Source: an uncultured Bacteroidales bacterium
GTDB lineage: Bacteria; Bacteroidota; Bacteroidia; Bacteroidales; Paludibacteraceae
Assembly (NCBI GenBank): GCA_902774185.1
Contig: CACYHE010000010.1
Coordinates: 52,962 to 116,961, forward strand
Direction: 5' to 3'
Length of the DNA: 64,000 bases
A model generated the notes under the pieces. That model did no database searches and was not told the DNA's origin. It saw only the letters and a program-made list of their open reading frames with translations. The position numbers and the translations under genes are program-made. Below are positions 26,965 through 36,495 of this stretch, one piece after another; position 1 is the first letter of the stretch, and each line of letters begins with the position of its first letter.

Positions 26965-28889
26965 AAGGGATCTGGAGACATCCATGGACGGTAGCGGCCA
27001 GTAACATCCTCCTTGTGATGGCGCTCTACACCTGTTTGCGGATATTTTGTTATTTCGTGAACGGAGTGATGTTTCCCAATGTCACTTTTGCCCATATGAT
27101 GGAGATGCTGTTAGGCGGACTAAGGTTCGACCTGACAGCTATTTTATATCTGAGTTCGCTCTATATCGTCGGGATATTACTGCCTTTGCCGGTTTGTTGG
27201 CGGGAGAGCAAGGGGTATCAGAAAGTGCTGGTATGGATCTTTTGGATACCGAACGCGCTGGGTTTGTTTGCCAACACTGCAGATATCACCTATATGCCGT
27301 ATAACGACCGTCGCAGTACCTGCACGTTCTTCACGGAGGTGTCGCACGACAATAACTTACTGACGATCATCGGGCAAGGGCTCGTCGATTATTGGTATGT
27401 AGTACTGATGTTTGTATTGGTGATGGTAGTTTTCTTCCGTTTCACCCGTCGGACATATGCTATCCGTCCAACGCGCGCGTTATATTTGTACGCGCGCGAA
27501 GTACTGCTGTTTGTGGCAAGTATCTACATGTGCGTGATCGGTATTCGCGGAGGGTTCGGTAAATACACCCGTCCGATCACCTTAAGTAATGCGCTGCAAT
27601 ACACCAATACGCCACGTGAGAGTGCATTGGTACTGAACACGCCGTTCACCTTGATGAAGACCATCGAGAGCACGCGGTACGTGGAACCGGCTTATTTTGA
27701 TCGGGAGTCTTTGCCGCAACACATGACGCCTATTCATCAACCGGACAGTGCGCGCACCATGCGGACAGACAATGTGGTGGTGATCATCTTAGAGTCGTTC
27801 AGCAAAGAGTACATCGGTTTTTACAATCGCGATATAGCCGGATACGAAGGTTACACGCCGTTCCTGGACAGCTTATTGGCGCAGTCTGTTACCTTCGACC
27901 AGACCTATGCGTCGGGCAGAAAGAGTATCGACGCCATGCCTTCGGTGTTATCGTCCATACCGATGTTGATTGAACCCTATATCGTGACCCCCTATTCGAC
28001 GAACGCAGTGTCGTCTATCGCAGAACGACTGCGGCATAAGGGGTACGAGACCGCTTTCTTCCATGGTGCGCCGAATGGTAGTATGGGATTTCAAGCCTAC
28101 GCCCGAAGTGCCGGTTTTGCCCGTTACCACGGGATGGACGAGTACGATGGTCCGAGTGCGTTCGATGGTACCTGGGCCATCTGGGATGAAGAGTTCTTGC
28201 AGTATTATGCCCGAACGATGAGCACCATGAAGGAACCGTTCATGACCTCGGTCTTCACGGCATCGAGTCACCATCCTTACAAAGTGCCGAAACAGTACAA
28301 GGACAGTTTTCCGAAGGGCACCCGAGCGATCCATGCACCGGTAGGATACGCTGACCATGCCTTGAGGCGATTCTTTGAGACCGCAAGCAAGGAGCCATGG
28401 TTTGAGCACACCTTGTTTGTGCTGGTAGCGGATCATACGAATGAGTTGGCTTTACCCGAATATACGAATGACCGGGGTTTATTCGAAATCCCGATTGCGT
28501 TCTATCACCCGTCGTGGCACGGAGAGATGAGGCATGGGGTGGTCAGTCAGACGGATATTATGCCTTCGGTACTGGAGTGGTTACAATACAACGAACCTTA
28601 TTTTGCCTTCGGGCAAGATGTGTTGACTAAAGAGAAAGAGCAACCCTATGCGGTATGTTACAACACCTCCTTGTATCAGATCTTCTCGGATAGTCTGATG
28701 CTGCAGTTTGACGGAGATAAAGTGGTAGGCGTGTATGATTTTCTAACCGACCGACGATTGAAACATAACTTGGTTTCCACGATCGAGCCTGAACGGATCG
28801 CACCTATGACAGATTACTTGAAGGCGTTCATCCAGCAATATATCCACCGGGTGATGGAAGACGAATTGACCATCAAAGTTGAAAGGTGA
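26961..28889 (+). CDS. LTA-synthase-family membrane sulfatase/phosphotransferase
   Basis: 642 residues. About five N-terminal membrane helices (to residue ~200) are followed by an external alkaline-phosphatase-fold domain of the LTA synthase family. The metal-binding start is [16 protein letters not shown], the nucleophile region is [17 protein letters not shown], and later metal ligands lie in SSHHPYKVP and [10 protein letters not shown]. Gram-negative relatives transfer phosphoethanolamine or phosphoglycerol to envelope glycans; the exact donor is not readable. It sits directly after lptB, consistent with LPS or glycan decoration. Its stop codon is formed inside a 7-bp tandem repeat. Confidence 0.88.
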   Translation: MKGIWRHPWTVAASNILLVMALYTCLRIFCYFVNGVMFPNVTFAHMMEMLLGGLRFDLTAILYLSSLYIVGILLPLPVCWRESKGYQKVLVWIFWIPNALGLFANTADITYMPYNDRRSTCTFFTEVSHDNNLLTIIGQGLVDYWYVVLMFVLVMVVFFRFTRRTYAIRPTRALYLYAREVLLFVASIYMCVIGIRGGFGKYTRPITLSNALQYTNTPRESALVLNTPFTLMKTIESTRYVEPAYFDRESLPQHMTPIHQPDSARTMRTDNVVVIILESFSKEYIGFYNRDIAGYEGYTPFLDSLLAQSVTFDQTYASGRKSIDAMPSVLSSIPMLIEPYIVTPYSTNAVSSIAERLRHKGYETAFFHGAPNGSMGFQAYARSAGFARYHGMDEYDGPSAFDGTWAIWDEEFLQYYARTMSTMKEPFMTSVFTASSHHPYKVPKQYKDSFPKGTRAIHAPVGYADHALRRFFETASKEPWFEHTLFVLVADHTNELALPEYTNDRGLFEIPIAFYHPSWHGEMRHGVVSQTDIMPSVLEWLQYNEPYFAFGQDVLTKEKEQPYAVCYNTSLYQIFSDSLMLQFDGDKVVGVYDFLTDRRLKHNLVSTIEPERIAPMTDYLKAFIQQYIHRVMEDELTIKVER

Positions 28890-28916
28890 AAGTTGAAAGG
28901 TGAAAGGTAAAAGGTG
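28875..28916. repeat. 7-bp tandem repeat (aaagttg/aaaggtg), six units
   Basis: Six adjacent 7-bp units of aaagttg, aaaggtg or aaaggta. The stop codon of the sulfatase gene and the GTG start of the kelch gene (28914) are both read from within it. It is related to the repeat at 332-366. Confidence 0.88.
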
Positions 28917-29888
28917 AAAGGGAGATTGTTCATAGTAGCGTTGGTTGCGGTGGCGATGGTTGGATGTACCACCGGACCGGAGATGCAAGTGCAGGTGAAA
29001 CGCTGCGCTCCGATGCCTTCCCCCCGAGCGAGTGCGGTTTGTTTTGTGGTGAACGATCGGGCTTATGTGTTTGCCGGAAGGGATAGTACGGAAAAACGGC
29101 TGAATGATCTTTGGCAGTACGATCCGGCTACAGATAGTTGGACCGATTTGGGACAAACCCCTCTAACGGCACGGGTTAATCCTACTGCCGTGGTACAAGG
29201 CGATAAGGTCTATCTGGGTTTGGGTTTCTGCGGCAAGCATGGTAAGGACAGTTCGTACCTTAGAGACTGGTGGGAATATTCGCCGCAAACGGATAGTTGG
29301 AAACAATTAGCGGATTATCCCAATTACTATACCGATGACTGCACGGCGTTCTCCACAGACGGAGAGTTTTACGTGGGGTACGGTTTCAACTGGAACTACC
29401 GGCGGGATATGTTCCGCTACGATATAGCCACGAATCGTTGGGACTCGATCGACGTAGGCGTCGGGATGTTTGATTACCCTACCCGTTCGTTCGGCGGTAC
29501 GGGTTGTACCTGCAGTAACCGGCATTTTATGGGTACAGGTTACTACCGTTTCAGTTTAGACTGGTGGGCAGAGTTGGTGGATGGCAAATATTGGGAGAAA
29601 CGAACGGCGGTACCGGGTCCTACACGCACGTTAGCGGCAAGTTCGGCAACGAAAGACTTCATCTATGTAAGCGGCGGAATGCATTACGGCAATATGACGA
29701 CAACGGGTAAAGTGCTGAGTGACATTCGCCGGTATGATCCCCAAACGGATAGCTGGACCTATGTAGCACAACTGCCGGAGGGACTAATGAACCATGTGAG
29801 TTTTACGATAGGCAAGACCGTCTATATCGGTTTGGGAGAGACGGAAGAATGGACGATAAACAATCAACTATACCGCTTTGAAGAGTAA
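28914..29888 (+). CDS. Kelch-repeat beta-propeller lipoprotein
   Basis: 324 residues from GTG 28914, which lies in a 7-bp repeat. The signal MKGRLFIVALVAVAMVGC has a lipobox cysteine at about 18. The mature part has five or six kelch blades of the form NDLWQYDPATDSWTDLG, WWEYSPQTDSWKQL and IRRYDPQTDSWTYV, which fold as a beta-propeller for protein or glycan binding. Bacterial relatives include NanM, a sialate mutarotase, but no sialic-acid genes are nearby. It overlaps the Wzi-like gene by 11 bases. Confidence 0.87.
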   Translation: MKGRLFIVALVAVAMVGCTTGPEMQVQVKRCAPMPSPRASAVCFVVNDRAYVFAGRDSTEKRLNDLWQYDPATDSWTDLGQTPLTARVNPTAVVQGDKVYLGLGFCGKHGKDSSYLRDWWEYSPQTDSWKQLADYPNYYTDDCTAFSTDGEFYVGYGFNWNYRRDMFRYDIATNRWDSIDVGVGMFDYPTRSFGGTGCTCSNRHFMGTGYYRFSLDWWAELVDGKYWEKRTAVPGPTRTLAASSATKDFIYVSGGMHYGNMTTTGKVLSDIRRYDPQTDSWTYVAQLPEGLMNHVSFTIGKTVYIGLGETEEWTINNQLYRFEE

Positions 29889-31329
29889 ACTGCTCATAGG
29901 ATTATTACTGCTCAGCCTGTGCGTCAGCGCACGTGATTTGAGTTGGAATTGGTGGCCGACAGGTATCCAAGACAGCGTCAGTTCGAAAGAGGACACCCTG
30001 CGCTGGTCAGGCGGTGTGCAGGTTGTTGCTTCGAGCGGTAAATACGCTCCGTTCTGGTTACAAAGTAACCGTAATGGCGATATAAGCACCCGTCCGTTCA
30101 GCGGAAACCTGACGGCAGGGATCTACAAAGAGGCGGTTCATCCCCAACGCTGGTGGGATTATGATTTTGCGGTTCAACTGACCGGTCGTGCCGAGTACCC
30201 GAAAAGCGGTACAGGGTATTTCAACCAACTCTACGCCCATGTGCGGCTGTATGTGTTTGACATCACCGCCGGAATCCGGCCGATGATCTACGAGACGCAG
30301 GACACGGCGCTGACGATGGGCAGTATGATCTTCTCCGGCAACAGTCAACCCATGCCGCATGTGACGATCGGTATCGACCGCTACGTGGCTTTTCCGGGCA
30401 CATTCGGATATATGGAAGTAAAAGGCGGACTGACGCACGCCTGGATGGCGGATAATATCTATGTCAACCATGCTTTTATCCATCATAAGTTCGCAGCGCT
30501 ACGCATAGGCGGTCGGTTACCGGTGAACATCAGTTATGAGTTCCACCATGCCGCTCAATGGGGCGGTTACAGTCCGATGTACGGCGATCTTGGAAACGAC
30601 CTGAGTTCGTTCAAGCATGTCTTCTTTGCACAAGCAGGCGGTTCGATGCGTAACGACCAAGCGAACGCCCAAGGTAACCATGTGGGCAGTCAGCAGTTGA
30701 TGCTTACCACAAAAGGTACGGGATGGGAGATAAGTGCGTACTGGCAAAATTTCTTCGAAGACAATTTTGCCTTGTTGGGTACAGGGCAGAATATAGCGGA
30801 CGGTTTATGGGGTATCAGTATGAAACAGTTTCGTTGGCCGTTCATCCAAGGCGTGACGGTGGAGTTTTTAAACACGACCGACCAAAGCGGACCTTGGCAC
30901 GACCGGGACGGATTATGCTACGCAGGCAACGACGGATATTACCGGAACAGCGTTTACAAGAACGGTTGGAACTATTTCTACCGCTCGTTGGGTAATCCGT
31001 TTTTGACGTCACCTTTGTATAACGAGGATGGTACGATCTATACGCTCAACAGTCGGGTGCGGGTCTATCACGCAGGCGTACGGGGAGATATCTACGGATT
31101 TAACTATCTTGTCAAAGCCTCCTACGCACGCAATTACGGAAACGACAACACGAGCAAAGCGGTGTTGAGTACCAATACAGCATTGCTGCTGGAAGTAAAC
31201 AAACATGTGGAACAAGCATGGGGTTTGGATTTCGGACTAAGGCTGGCTGCTGACCTCGGTACCCAGTTCGGGAACACGTTCGGAGCACAAATAAGTATCC
31301 GAAAAAACGGAATAATCTGCAAATGGTAA
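29878..31329 (+). CDS. Capsule assembly Wzi-family outer-membrane protein
   Basis: 483 residues, starting at TTG 29878 inside the end of the kelch gene. Signal peptide MKSKLLIGLLLLSLCVSA. The mature protein is rich in alternating aromatic strands typical of an 18-strand barrel: WSGGVQVVASSGKYAPFWLQ, SGTGYFNQLYAHVRLYVF, ITAGIRPMIYE, AALRIGGRLPVNISYEFHH and the C-terminal FGAQISIRKNGIICKW. Wzi proteins anchor surface polysaccharide to the outer membrane. Its position before glycosyltransferases and an O-antigen ligase fits a role in surface glycan display. Related Bacteroidota proteins are annotated only by family. Confidence 0.82.
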   Translation: MKSKLLIGLLLLSLCVSARDLSWNWWPTGIQDSVSSKEDTLRWSGGVQVVASSGKYAPFWLQSNRNGDISTRPFSGNLTAGIYKEAVHPQRWWDYDFAVQLTGRAEYPKSGTGYFNQLYAHVRLYVFDITAGIRPMIYETQDTALTMGSMIFSGNSQPMPHVTIGIDRYVAFPGTFGYMEVKGGLTHAWMADNIYVNHAFIHHKFAALRIGGRLPVNISYEFHHAAQWGGYSPMYGDLGNDLSSFKHVFFAQAGGSMRNDQANAQGNHVGSQQLMLTTKGTGWEISAYWQNFFEDNFALLGTGQNIADGLWGISMKQFRWPFIQGVTVEFLNTTDQSGPWHDRDGLCYAGNDGYYRNSVYKNGWNYFYRSLGNPFLTSPLYNEDGTIYTLNSRVRVYHAGVRGDIYGFNYLVKASYARNYGNDNTSKAVLSTNTALLLEVNKHVEQAWGLDFGLRLAADLGTQFGNTFGAQISIRKNGIICKW

Positions 31330-31336
31330 ATGACAA

Positions 31337-32062
31337 ATGACAAATGACAAATTGTTACATATCATAATGCCGGTGAAGGACTCGATCGAAACGGCAGAAC
31401 AAGCGATTCGGGCGATCGTGGCAAGCGGACACTCGTTGTGCGTCTATGACGACTACTCCACCGAAGAGACCGCCCGACGACTCGATGCCTTGCATAACGA
31501 ATTAGGTATCGAGGTGGTACATATTCGCGAAGTGCTCGATCACCCTTCGCCAAACTACCGTTGGGTGCTCATACAAGCACAACGTCAAGCGATCGAGAAG
31601 AAACAAGACCTGATTATTGTAGAGAGCGATGTCATCGTCAAACCGGATACGATAGACAGATTAGTCGAAAGTCAAAAGACCGTTTCACTCAAAGAAAATA
31701 GACCTATCGGCATGGTTGCCGCCGTGACGGTGAACAAAGAAGGAGAGATCAATTTCCCGTATGAATACGCGCAAAAGATCCGGCAAGACGGAGTATGTAA
31801 GAAACGGTTCTCGTTCTGTTGCACTTTGTTGACGAATGCTTTTCTGAAGACCTATGACTTTGAGCAGTTAGACCCCACCAAGAGTTGGTACGATGTACAT
31901 ATCAGCCATATGTCCGTCAAATTGGGCTTTGACAACATCTTACAGATCAGTAATCCCGTGCTGCACAAACCCCACTCCAGTCGGCCTTGGAAACAACTCA
32001 AATACACGAATCCGTTGCTGTACTACTGGCGTAAACTGACCCAACATCGCGATAAGATATGA
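31337..32062 (+). CDS. Family 2 glycosyltransferase
   Basis: 241 residues. The GT2 GT-A fold is suggested by the N-terminal LLHIIMPVKDSIETAEQAI, the SLCVYDDYSTEET strand that would bind the nucleotide and VESDVIVKPDTIDRLVE (DxD-like). The C-terminal half ends in a basic region (WKQLKYTNPLLYYWRKL) that may contact the membrane. The sugar and acceptor are unknown. The start lies in an aatgaca repeat (31328-31348). It overlaps the next glycosyltransferase gene by four bases. Confidence 0.85.
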   Translation: MTNDKLLHIIMPVKDSIETAEQAIRAIVASGHSLCVYDDYSTEETARRLDALHNELGIEVVHIREVLDHPSPNYRWVLIQAQRQAIEKKQDLIIVESDVIVKPDTIDRLVESQKTVSLKENRPIGMVAAVTVNKEGEINFPYEYAQKIRQDGVCKKRFSFCCTLLTNAFLKTYDFEQLDPTKSWYDVHISHMSVKLGFDNILQISNPVLHKPHSSRPWKQLKYTNPLLYYWRKLTQHRDKI

Positions 32063-33465
32063 AAGCTTTAGTATCCGTCATAGTGCCTTTGTACAACGCG
32101 TCAGCGTTTGTGGAGGAAGCCTTAGAGAGCATCATCGCGTCCACCTATCGTCCGATCGAAGTGATTGTGATGAACGATGGTTCGACCGATGACAGTCTGT
32201 CCGTCGCTGAGCGTTTTGCGGCATCGCATCCCGAGGTAAAAGTGTTCAGTCAACCGAACGCAGGGGCGTCTGCGGCTCGTAATCATGCGATACGGTTGAG
32301 CAAAGGTGAATTTATCCTGCCGGTCGATGCCGATAACCGGATAGACCCCTTGTATATCGAAGAGGCACAAGCGGTGTTAGAGGCACGTCCCGAAGTGCGG
32401 GTGGTCAGTTGTCGTGCCGATTTCTTTGGTGCCAAGACGGGCGAATGGATCACTCCGCCGTTTAGCAAAGAACTGCTGGCTCGTAAGAATATGATTGATA
32501 CCTGCGCGATGTACCGAAGGGCAGACTGGAACAAGACCGAAGGTTATGTAGAGACCTGTCCGGCACGCGAAGACTGGTTGATGTGGTTGTCGCTCTTTGA
32601 GCTAGGAGGCGAGTTCGTTCGCTTACCTCAGATCCGCTTGCATTACCGTGTTCGTGAAGGATCCAAACGGATTCAGGACCGGGCACTGAAACGGCAGGTG
32701 GTGGACGAAGTGAACCGCAGACACCCGGCGTATGTAGAGCAATACTTAGGCGGTCCCTTACATTATCGCAGGTCATGGAGTAAGTTCCTCAATTCTTTCC
32801 GAAAGGTGAAACAGGTGGGGATTTTTGACCGTTGGTACGCAGGAGAGGTCATCTTCCAACGCCGAAACACGCTTCGCAAAACGCAAGGGGCGGTGGTCAA
32901 ACAATTCGCCATCCCATCCTTCTGGAGAGGGCTGTGGTATGGCCTTTTCGGTAAGAGCAAAGCACGTCGCAGTTATGAGTACGCGTTGCGTATGAACGGT
33001 CTGACGCCTACACCGATCGCCTATCGCGAAGTACGGGTATGCGGTATTCTCAAAGAGAGTTGGTACGCCTGCAAAGCGTCGGAATGTAACTATACGTTCA
33101 ACGACCTGATCGGTCATCCTGCGTTCCCGAACAGAGAAGCCATCCTGCAAGCCATCGGTCGGTTTACCGCTACGCTCCATCAACAGGGTATCTTGCATCG
33201 TGACTATTCAGGCGGAAACATTCTCTTCAATGAAGATGGCAGTCGGGTGGAAGTGATTGACCTCAACCGGATCCAGTTCTGCAAGCATATGAGCAAAGAA
33301 CAACGCTTGCGTAATTTCGAGCGTTTGAACATCGATCGGGAGGCTTTGCGTAGCATGGCGACCGCCTATGCGCAGGCGATGGGCGAAGCGGCACAAGACG
33401 ATGCCGAGTACATCATCGCGCACCGATGGTATAAACATATCAAACAAGGAATAACGAATCTATGA
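32059..33465 (+). CDS. Fusion of a family 2 glycosyltransferase and a Kdo/WaaP-type kinase
   Basis: 468 residues, two domains. Residues 1-220 are a GT2 transferase: SVIVPLYNASAFVEEALESI, VIVMNDGSTDDS, ANAGASAARNHAI-type stretch and the metal site LPVDADNR. From about residue 300 there is a kinase-like domain of the LPS-core (WaaP/KdkA) type with the catalytic loop LHRDYSGGNILF (Asp at about 382) and metal-binding VIDLNRIQF. This suggests an enzyme that adds a sugar and phosphorylates the LPS core. The two activities are normally separate proteins. Overlaps of four bases on both sides show tight operon packing. Confidence 0.85.
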   Translation: MKALVSVIVPLYNASAFVEEALESIIASTYRPIEVIVMNDGSTDDSLSVAERFAASHPEVKVFSQPNAGASAARNHAIRLSKGEFILPVDADNRIDPLYIEEAQAVLEARPEVRVVSCRADFFGAKTGEWITPPFSKELLARKNMIDTCAMYRRADWNKTEGYVETCPAREDWLMWLSLFELGGEFVRLPQIRLHYRVREGSKRIQDRALKRQVVDEVNRRHPAYVEQYLGGPLHYRRSWSKFLNSFRKVKQVGIFDRWYAGEVIFQRRNTLRKTQGAVVKQFAIPSFWRGLWYGLFGKSKARRSYEYALRMNGLTPTPIAYREVRVCGILKESWYACKASECNYTFNDLIGHPAFPNREAILQAIGRFTATLHQQGILHRDYSGGNILFNEDGSRVEVIDLNRIQFCKHMSKEQRLRNFERLNIDREALRSMATAYAQAMGEAAQDDAEYIIAHRWYKHIKQGITNL

Positions 33466-34730
33466 AACGCTACCAACAAATCGCAGGACAGCTCAACGCT
33501 TGGTTGTTCTTAGTGCTTGTGGCATTACTGCCTTTTCCGCAAATCACATTGCGTTATGCGTTCGTGTTGTGGTTAGTGAGTTGGCTTTTGGAAGGCCGAT
33601 GGCTTCGTCGTCCGCAATCGATCCGGAAGAATAAGATTGTTATTCCTTTCCTCCTGTTCGGTCTTTGGTATGCATGGAAAGCGTTGTCCGTCTTCTGGTC
33701 GCCAGACCACGCGGCTTGGGCGTGGCAGATGGAGCGTTATATGGCGTTTGCCTTGCTTGTGCCGGTAGGTATATGGGGCGTGAACAACTATTATGACTGG
33801 AAAAAAGCAGGACGTGTCTTGATGATCAGCTGCCTGTGTGCCGTGCCGTTCTACCTGGCGGTGATGACGGTTTTGTACTACCATCCCGAACTGATAGAGA
33901 CCCTGCATTTGAAAGGGGATTGGCACTTGTATCTTCATCCTTGGCATCTTTTTGTAGCGGATAACATATCGTTCATCAAACATCGTTTGTTCCTCTGCAG
34001 CATTGAGTTGGTAGGAGCGATGATGGCGTTTATGCTGTATCGCAAACGGCCGTTCATCTTGATCCCCTCTCTGTTGGTGATGTTGTCGGTTATCCCCTTA
34101 ACCGGTTCCCGTCAGTCCATCCTGACCGTGGCAGCGATGATGGTGGTCGGTTTACTGATGTCTCTGCCACGCAGGTATCGTTGGCGGTACGGTGTCGGGA
34201 TCTTGCTATTAGGCGTTGTGTTAGGCGGCGGGTTACTCAAACTGCACCCCCGAATGCAACAGTTCGACTTCGCATCTATCAAACAGATGCGGGAAGTGAG
34301 TTACGAGCACGATGTTCGATTGAATATCTACGGTTGTGCCTTGCAGCAACCTGAAGACTATCTGGCGTACGGTTTGGGCGCCGGACAGAGTACAGGCTAT
34401 CTGATGGATATCTATCGGGAGAAAGGATTCGATTATTATATCGTCAAGCAGTACCATGCGCATAATCAATATCTGCAAGAACTGATGGAGATAGGTATTC
34501 CAGGCTTGGTCTTTTTCTTCTTGGCTTGGTTAAGTATTCCTATCTGCGCACGCAAACAAGACAAACGCTTTGCGCTGCAGTTCTTCACACTATTCTTCCT
34601 GAACATGAATACCGATTGCATGTTCGGCATGTTCGACGGAATCGTGTTATGGGCTTTTGGAATGGTCTTTCTGCTGATACCGCAGATAGAACCTACAGAC
34701 GCTCTATCTCCTCCATCACCCGTTGCATAA
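33462..34730 (+). CDS. O-antigen ligase family protein
   Basis: 422 residues, about 10-12 membrane helices with the long periplasmic loop of the Wzy_C family. Marks are PLTGSRQSILTVAAMMVVG (conserved arginine) and YHAHNQYLQELMEIGIPGLV (conserved histidine in the loop), as in WaaL ligases and Wzy polymerases. WaaL joins O-antigen to the lipid A core; a polymerase role cannot be excluded. It closes the rightward LPS/glycan block and overlaps the end of the convergent sulfatase gene by 38 bp. Confidence 0.85.
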   Translation: MKRYQQIAGQLNAWLFLVLVALLPFPQITLRYAFVLWLVSWLLEGRWLRRPQSIRKNKIVIPFLLFGLWYAWKALSVFWSPDHAAWAWQMERYMAFALLVPVGIWGVNNYYDWKKAGRVLMISCLCAVPFYLAVMTVLYYHPELIETLHLKGDWHLYLHPWHLFVADNISFIKHRLFLCSIELVGAMMAFMLYRKRPFILIPSLLVMLSVIPLTGSRQSILTVAAMMVVGLLMSLPRRYRWRYGVGILLLGVVLGGGLLKLHPRMQQFDFASIKQMREVSYEHDVRLNIYGCALQQPEDYLAYGLGAGQSTGYLMDIYREKGFDYYIVKQYHAHNQYLQELMEIGIPGLVFFFLAWLSIPICARKQDKRFALQFFTLFFLNMNTDCMFGMFDGIVLWAFGMVFLLIPQIEPTDALSPPSPVA

Positions 34731-36495
34731 AGGCACGGGCGTGTTTCTCCGTATCGGCATTGGTTCCTATGACACGGTGGTCGGATTTCGCATCTATGAC
34801 CACCGTATCTTGTTCGGTCAACAGGGCAAATCCGTCATTGAAACTATAGAAAGCAAAAGGTACGGCGGTCGTATCCAACACATCTTTGGTGAAGACATAT
34901 TCGGTATGATCGATATCCATCTGTGCCAGCAAAGTGGGTACCAGATCGATCTGTGAACAAAGGGTGTTTACCACTCGATGTTCCTTGATGGCGCCGCCTG
35001 CCCACACGATAGGAATGGCATAACGACGCGGTTCATGGTTCTGCACATCGCCCGGGTACGGATAACCGTGATCTGCCACGAAGACAAGCAGTGTCTTGTC
35101 CCATGCCTCACTCTGACGCAGCGTATCGACAAAAGCCCCCAGACAACTGTCGGCATAAGCGATCGAATTGAGATAAGGATGATGATAGCGGTCAGTTGTC
35201 GGCACTTCGAAGGGTTCGTGACTGCTCAGGCTGAGGATCACATCCAGCGTAGGACAGGTATCGGTACGACGGGCTATCTCATCGGCAGCAGTCGGAAAGA
35301 GGATATGATCGGGCACGCCCCATTTGGACAAACGTTGAGAGAGGGGGAATGAGTGATCGTTCACACGATCCATAAAACCGCCTCCTATCAGATACGAACG
35401 CATGTTCGTAAAGTCTTCATCTCCGCCGTACCAGAATTTTAGGCGATAGCCTTCCTTCGTCAGACTCTTACCCAGATGTGGCAGATGTTGTGACTTGCCG
35501 GGTACAACCATCAGAGAGGACGTCGGTTGTCCGGGAAAAGCACTGAGCGTAGCCAGTACCCCCCGATCCGTGCGAAAACTGGAAGCCGCTACCTGCGAGA
35601 AATAGATTCCTTCGTCTGCCAGTTGACGCAAGCAAGGCATCGCATCCCAGGCATTCTTGGAAAAACTCTCCAAGATAAAAAAGACGATGTTGGGGCGTGA
35701 AGTCGTCAGCACTTTGTCAGGCGAACCTTGGGCAGGCAGTAAGTCGTTCACCAAGTTTTCTGCCTCTTCGGAGGACATATAGGTATAACGTTGGGTATCG
35801 AACTGCAGCACGCTCATCGACTCGATGAGGTTGAAGATCGGGTTAACCGCTGCCTGATTGAGCATCTGGTTGGTAGAGAAATAGACACGTCCGGTGTTCA
35901 TCGTCGAAGTGGTGACGCTACCCCGGATCGGTAAGAACAAAGCGCCGGTCAAGATGAACATCCCTACTCCGCTGCCGATACGGCGGGAGAGGTTTTGCGG
36001 CACTTGGATCTGATCCAAACCCTTCATCCACTTGCGGTATAATAAGAAACAAGCTATCCATGCGATAATCATTCCTAAGATACCGAAGACCCATACGTAC
36101 CACGGTGCGCAGGCCAGTACCTCTTTTGGCGAAGCGAGATAGATGAACAAGGTCTTATCGGGATGAAAACCCCAGGCAGGGAAGACGCCCAAGTCCGTCC
36201 CAAATAGTACCACCGCTACCAAGAGCAGAACGGCGGTATAGACATTGCTGATTCGTGCGATGATCCGTGCCGGACATACATAGGCGGCAACCAGCATTAA
36301 GCCGAAAGGCACCATGATATACGAAGCCACACTCAGATCCAAAGGCAAGGCATGCCAAGGAACGAGAATCCAGTCCTGCCAACCGATATCCCCCATCAGC
36401 GACCGGTTCGCCAACATGAAGATCGGCTTTTGAATCAGGAAGAAGAGCAACCAAAAGAGGTAGTACTTCAAGAAATATTTCAAGGGCTGCTTCAT
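34693..36495 (-). CDS. LTA-synthase-family membrane sulfatase/phosphotransferase, second copy
   Basis: 600 residues. About five helices to residue ~200 (LFFLIQKPIFMLANRSLMGD at the start), then the alkaline-phosphatase-fold domain. Key parts are NIVFFILESFSKNAWDAM (metal site), SFRTDRGVLATLSAF (nucleophile Thr), LSSHEPFEVP and LLVFVADHGYPYPG (metal ligands). It differs clearly from the protein at 26961-28889, so the two are old paralogs, and both lie beside glycan genes. It runs opposite to the ligase gene. The last bases of both genes overlap. The 3' neighbour upstream in the operon encodes an outer-membrane protein. Confidence 0.88.
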   Translation of the reverse strand: MKQPLKYFLKYYLFWLLFFLIQKPIFMLANRSLMGDIGWQDWILVPWHALPLDLSVASYIMVPFGLMLVAAYVCPARIIARISNVYTAVLLLVAVVLFGTDLGVFPAWGFHPDKTLFIYLASPKEVLACAPWYVWVFGILGMIIAWIACFLLYRKWMKGLDQIQVPQNLSRRIGSGVGMFILTGALFLPIRGSVTTSTMNTGRVYFSTNQMLNQAAVNPIFNLIESMSVLQFDTQRYTYMSSEEAENLVNDLLPAQGSPDKVLTTSRPNIVFFILESFSKNAWDAMPCLRQLADEGIYFSQVAASSFRTDRGVLATLSAFPGQPTSSLMVVPGKSQHLPHLGKSLTKEGYRLKFWYGGDEDFTNMRSYLIGGGFMDRVNDHSFPLSQRLSKWGVPDHILFPTAADEIARRTDTCPTLDVILSLSSHEPFEVPTTDRYHHPYLNSIAYADSCLGAFVDTLRQSEAWDKTLLVFVADHGYPYPGDVQNHEPRRYAIPIVWAGGAIKEHRVVNTLCSQIDLVPTLLAQMDIDHTEYVFTKDVLDTTAVPFAFYSFNDGFALLTEQDTVVIDAKSDHRVIGTNADTEKHARAFMQRVMEEIERL

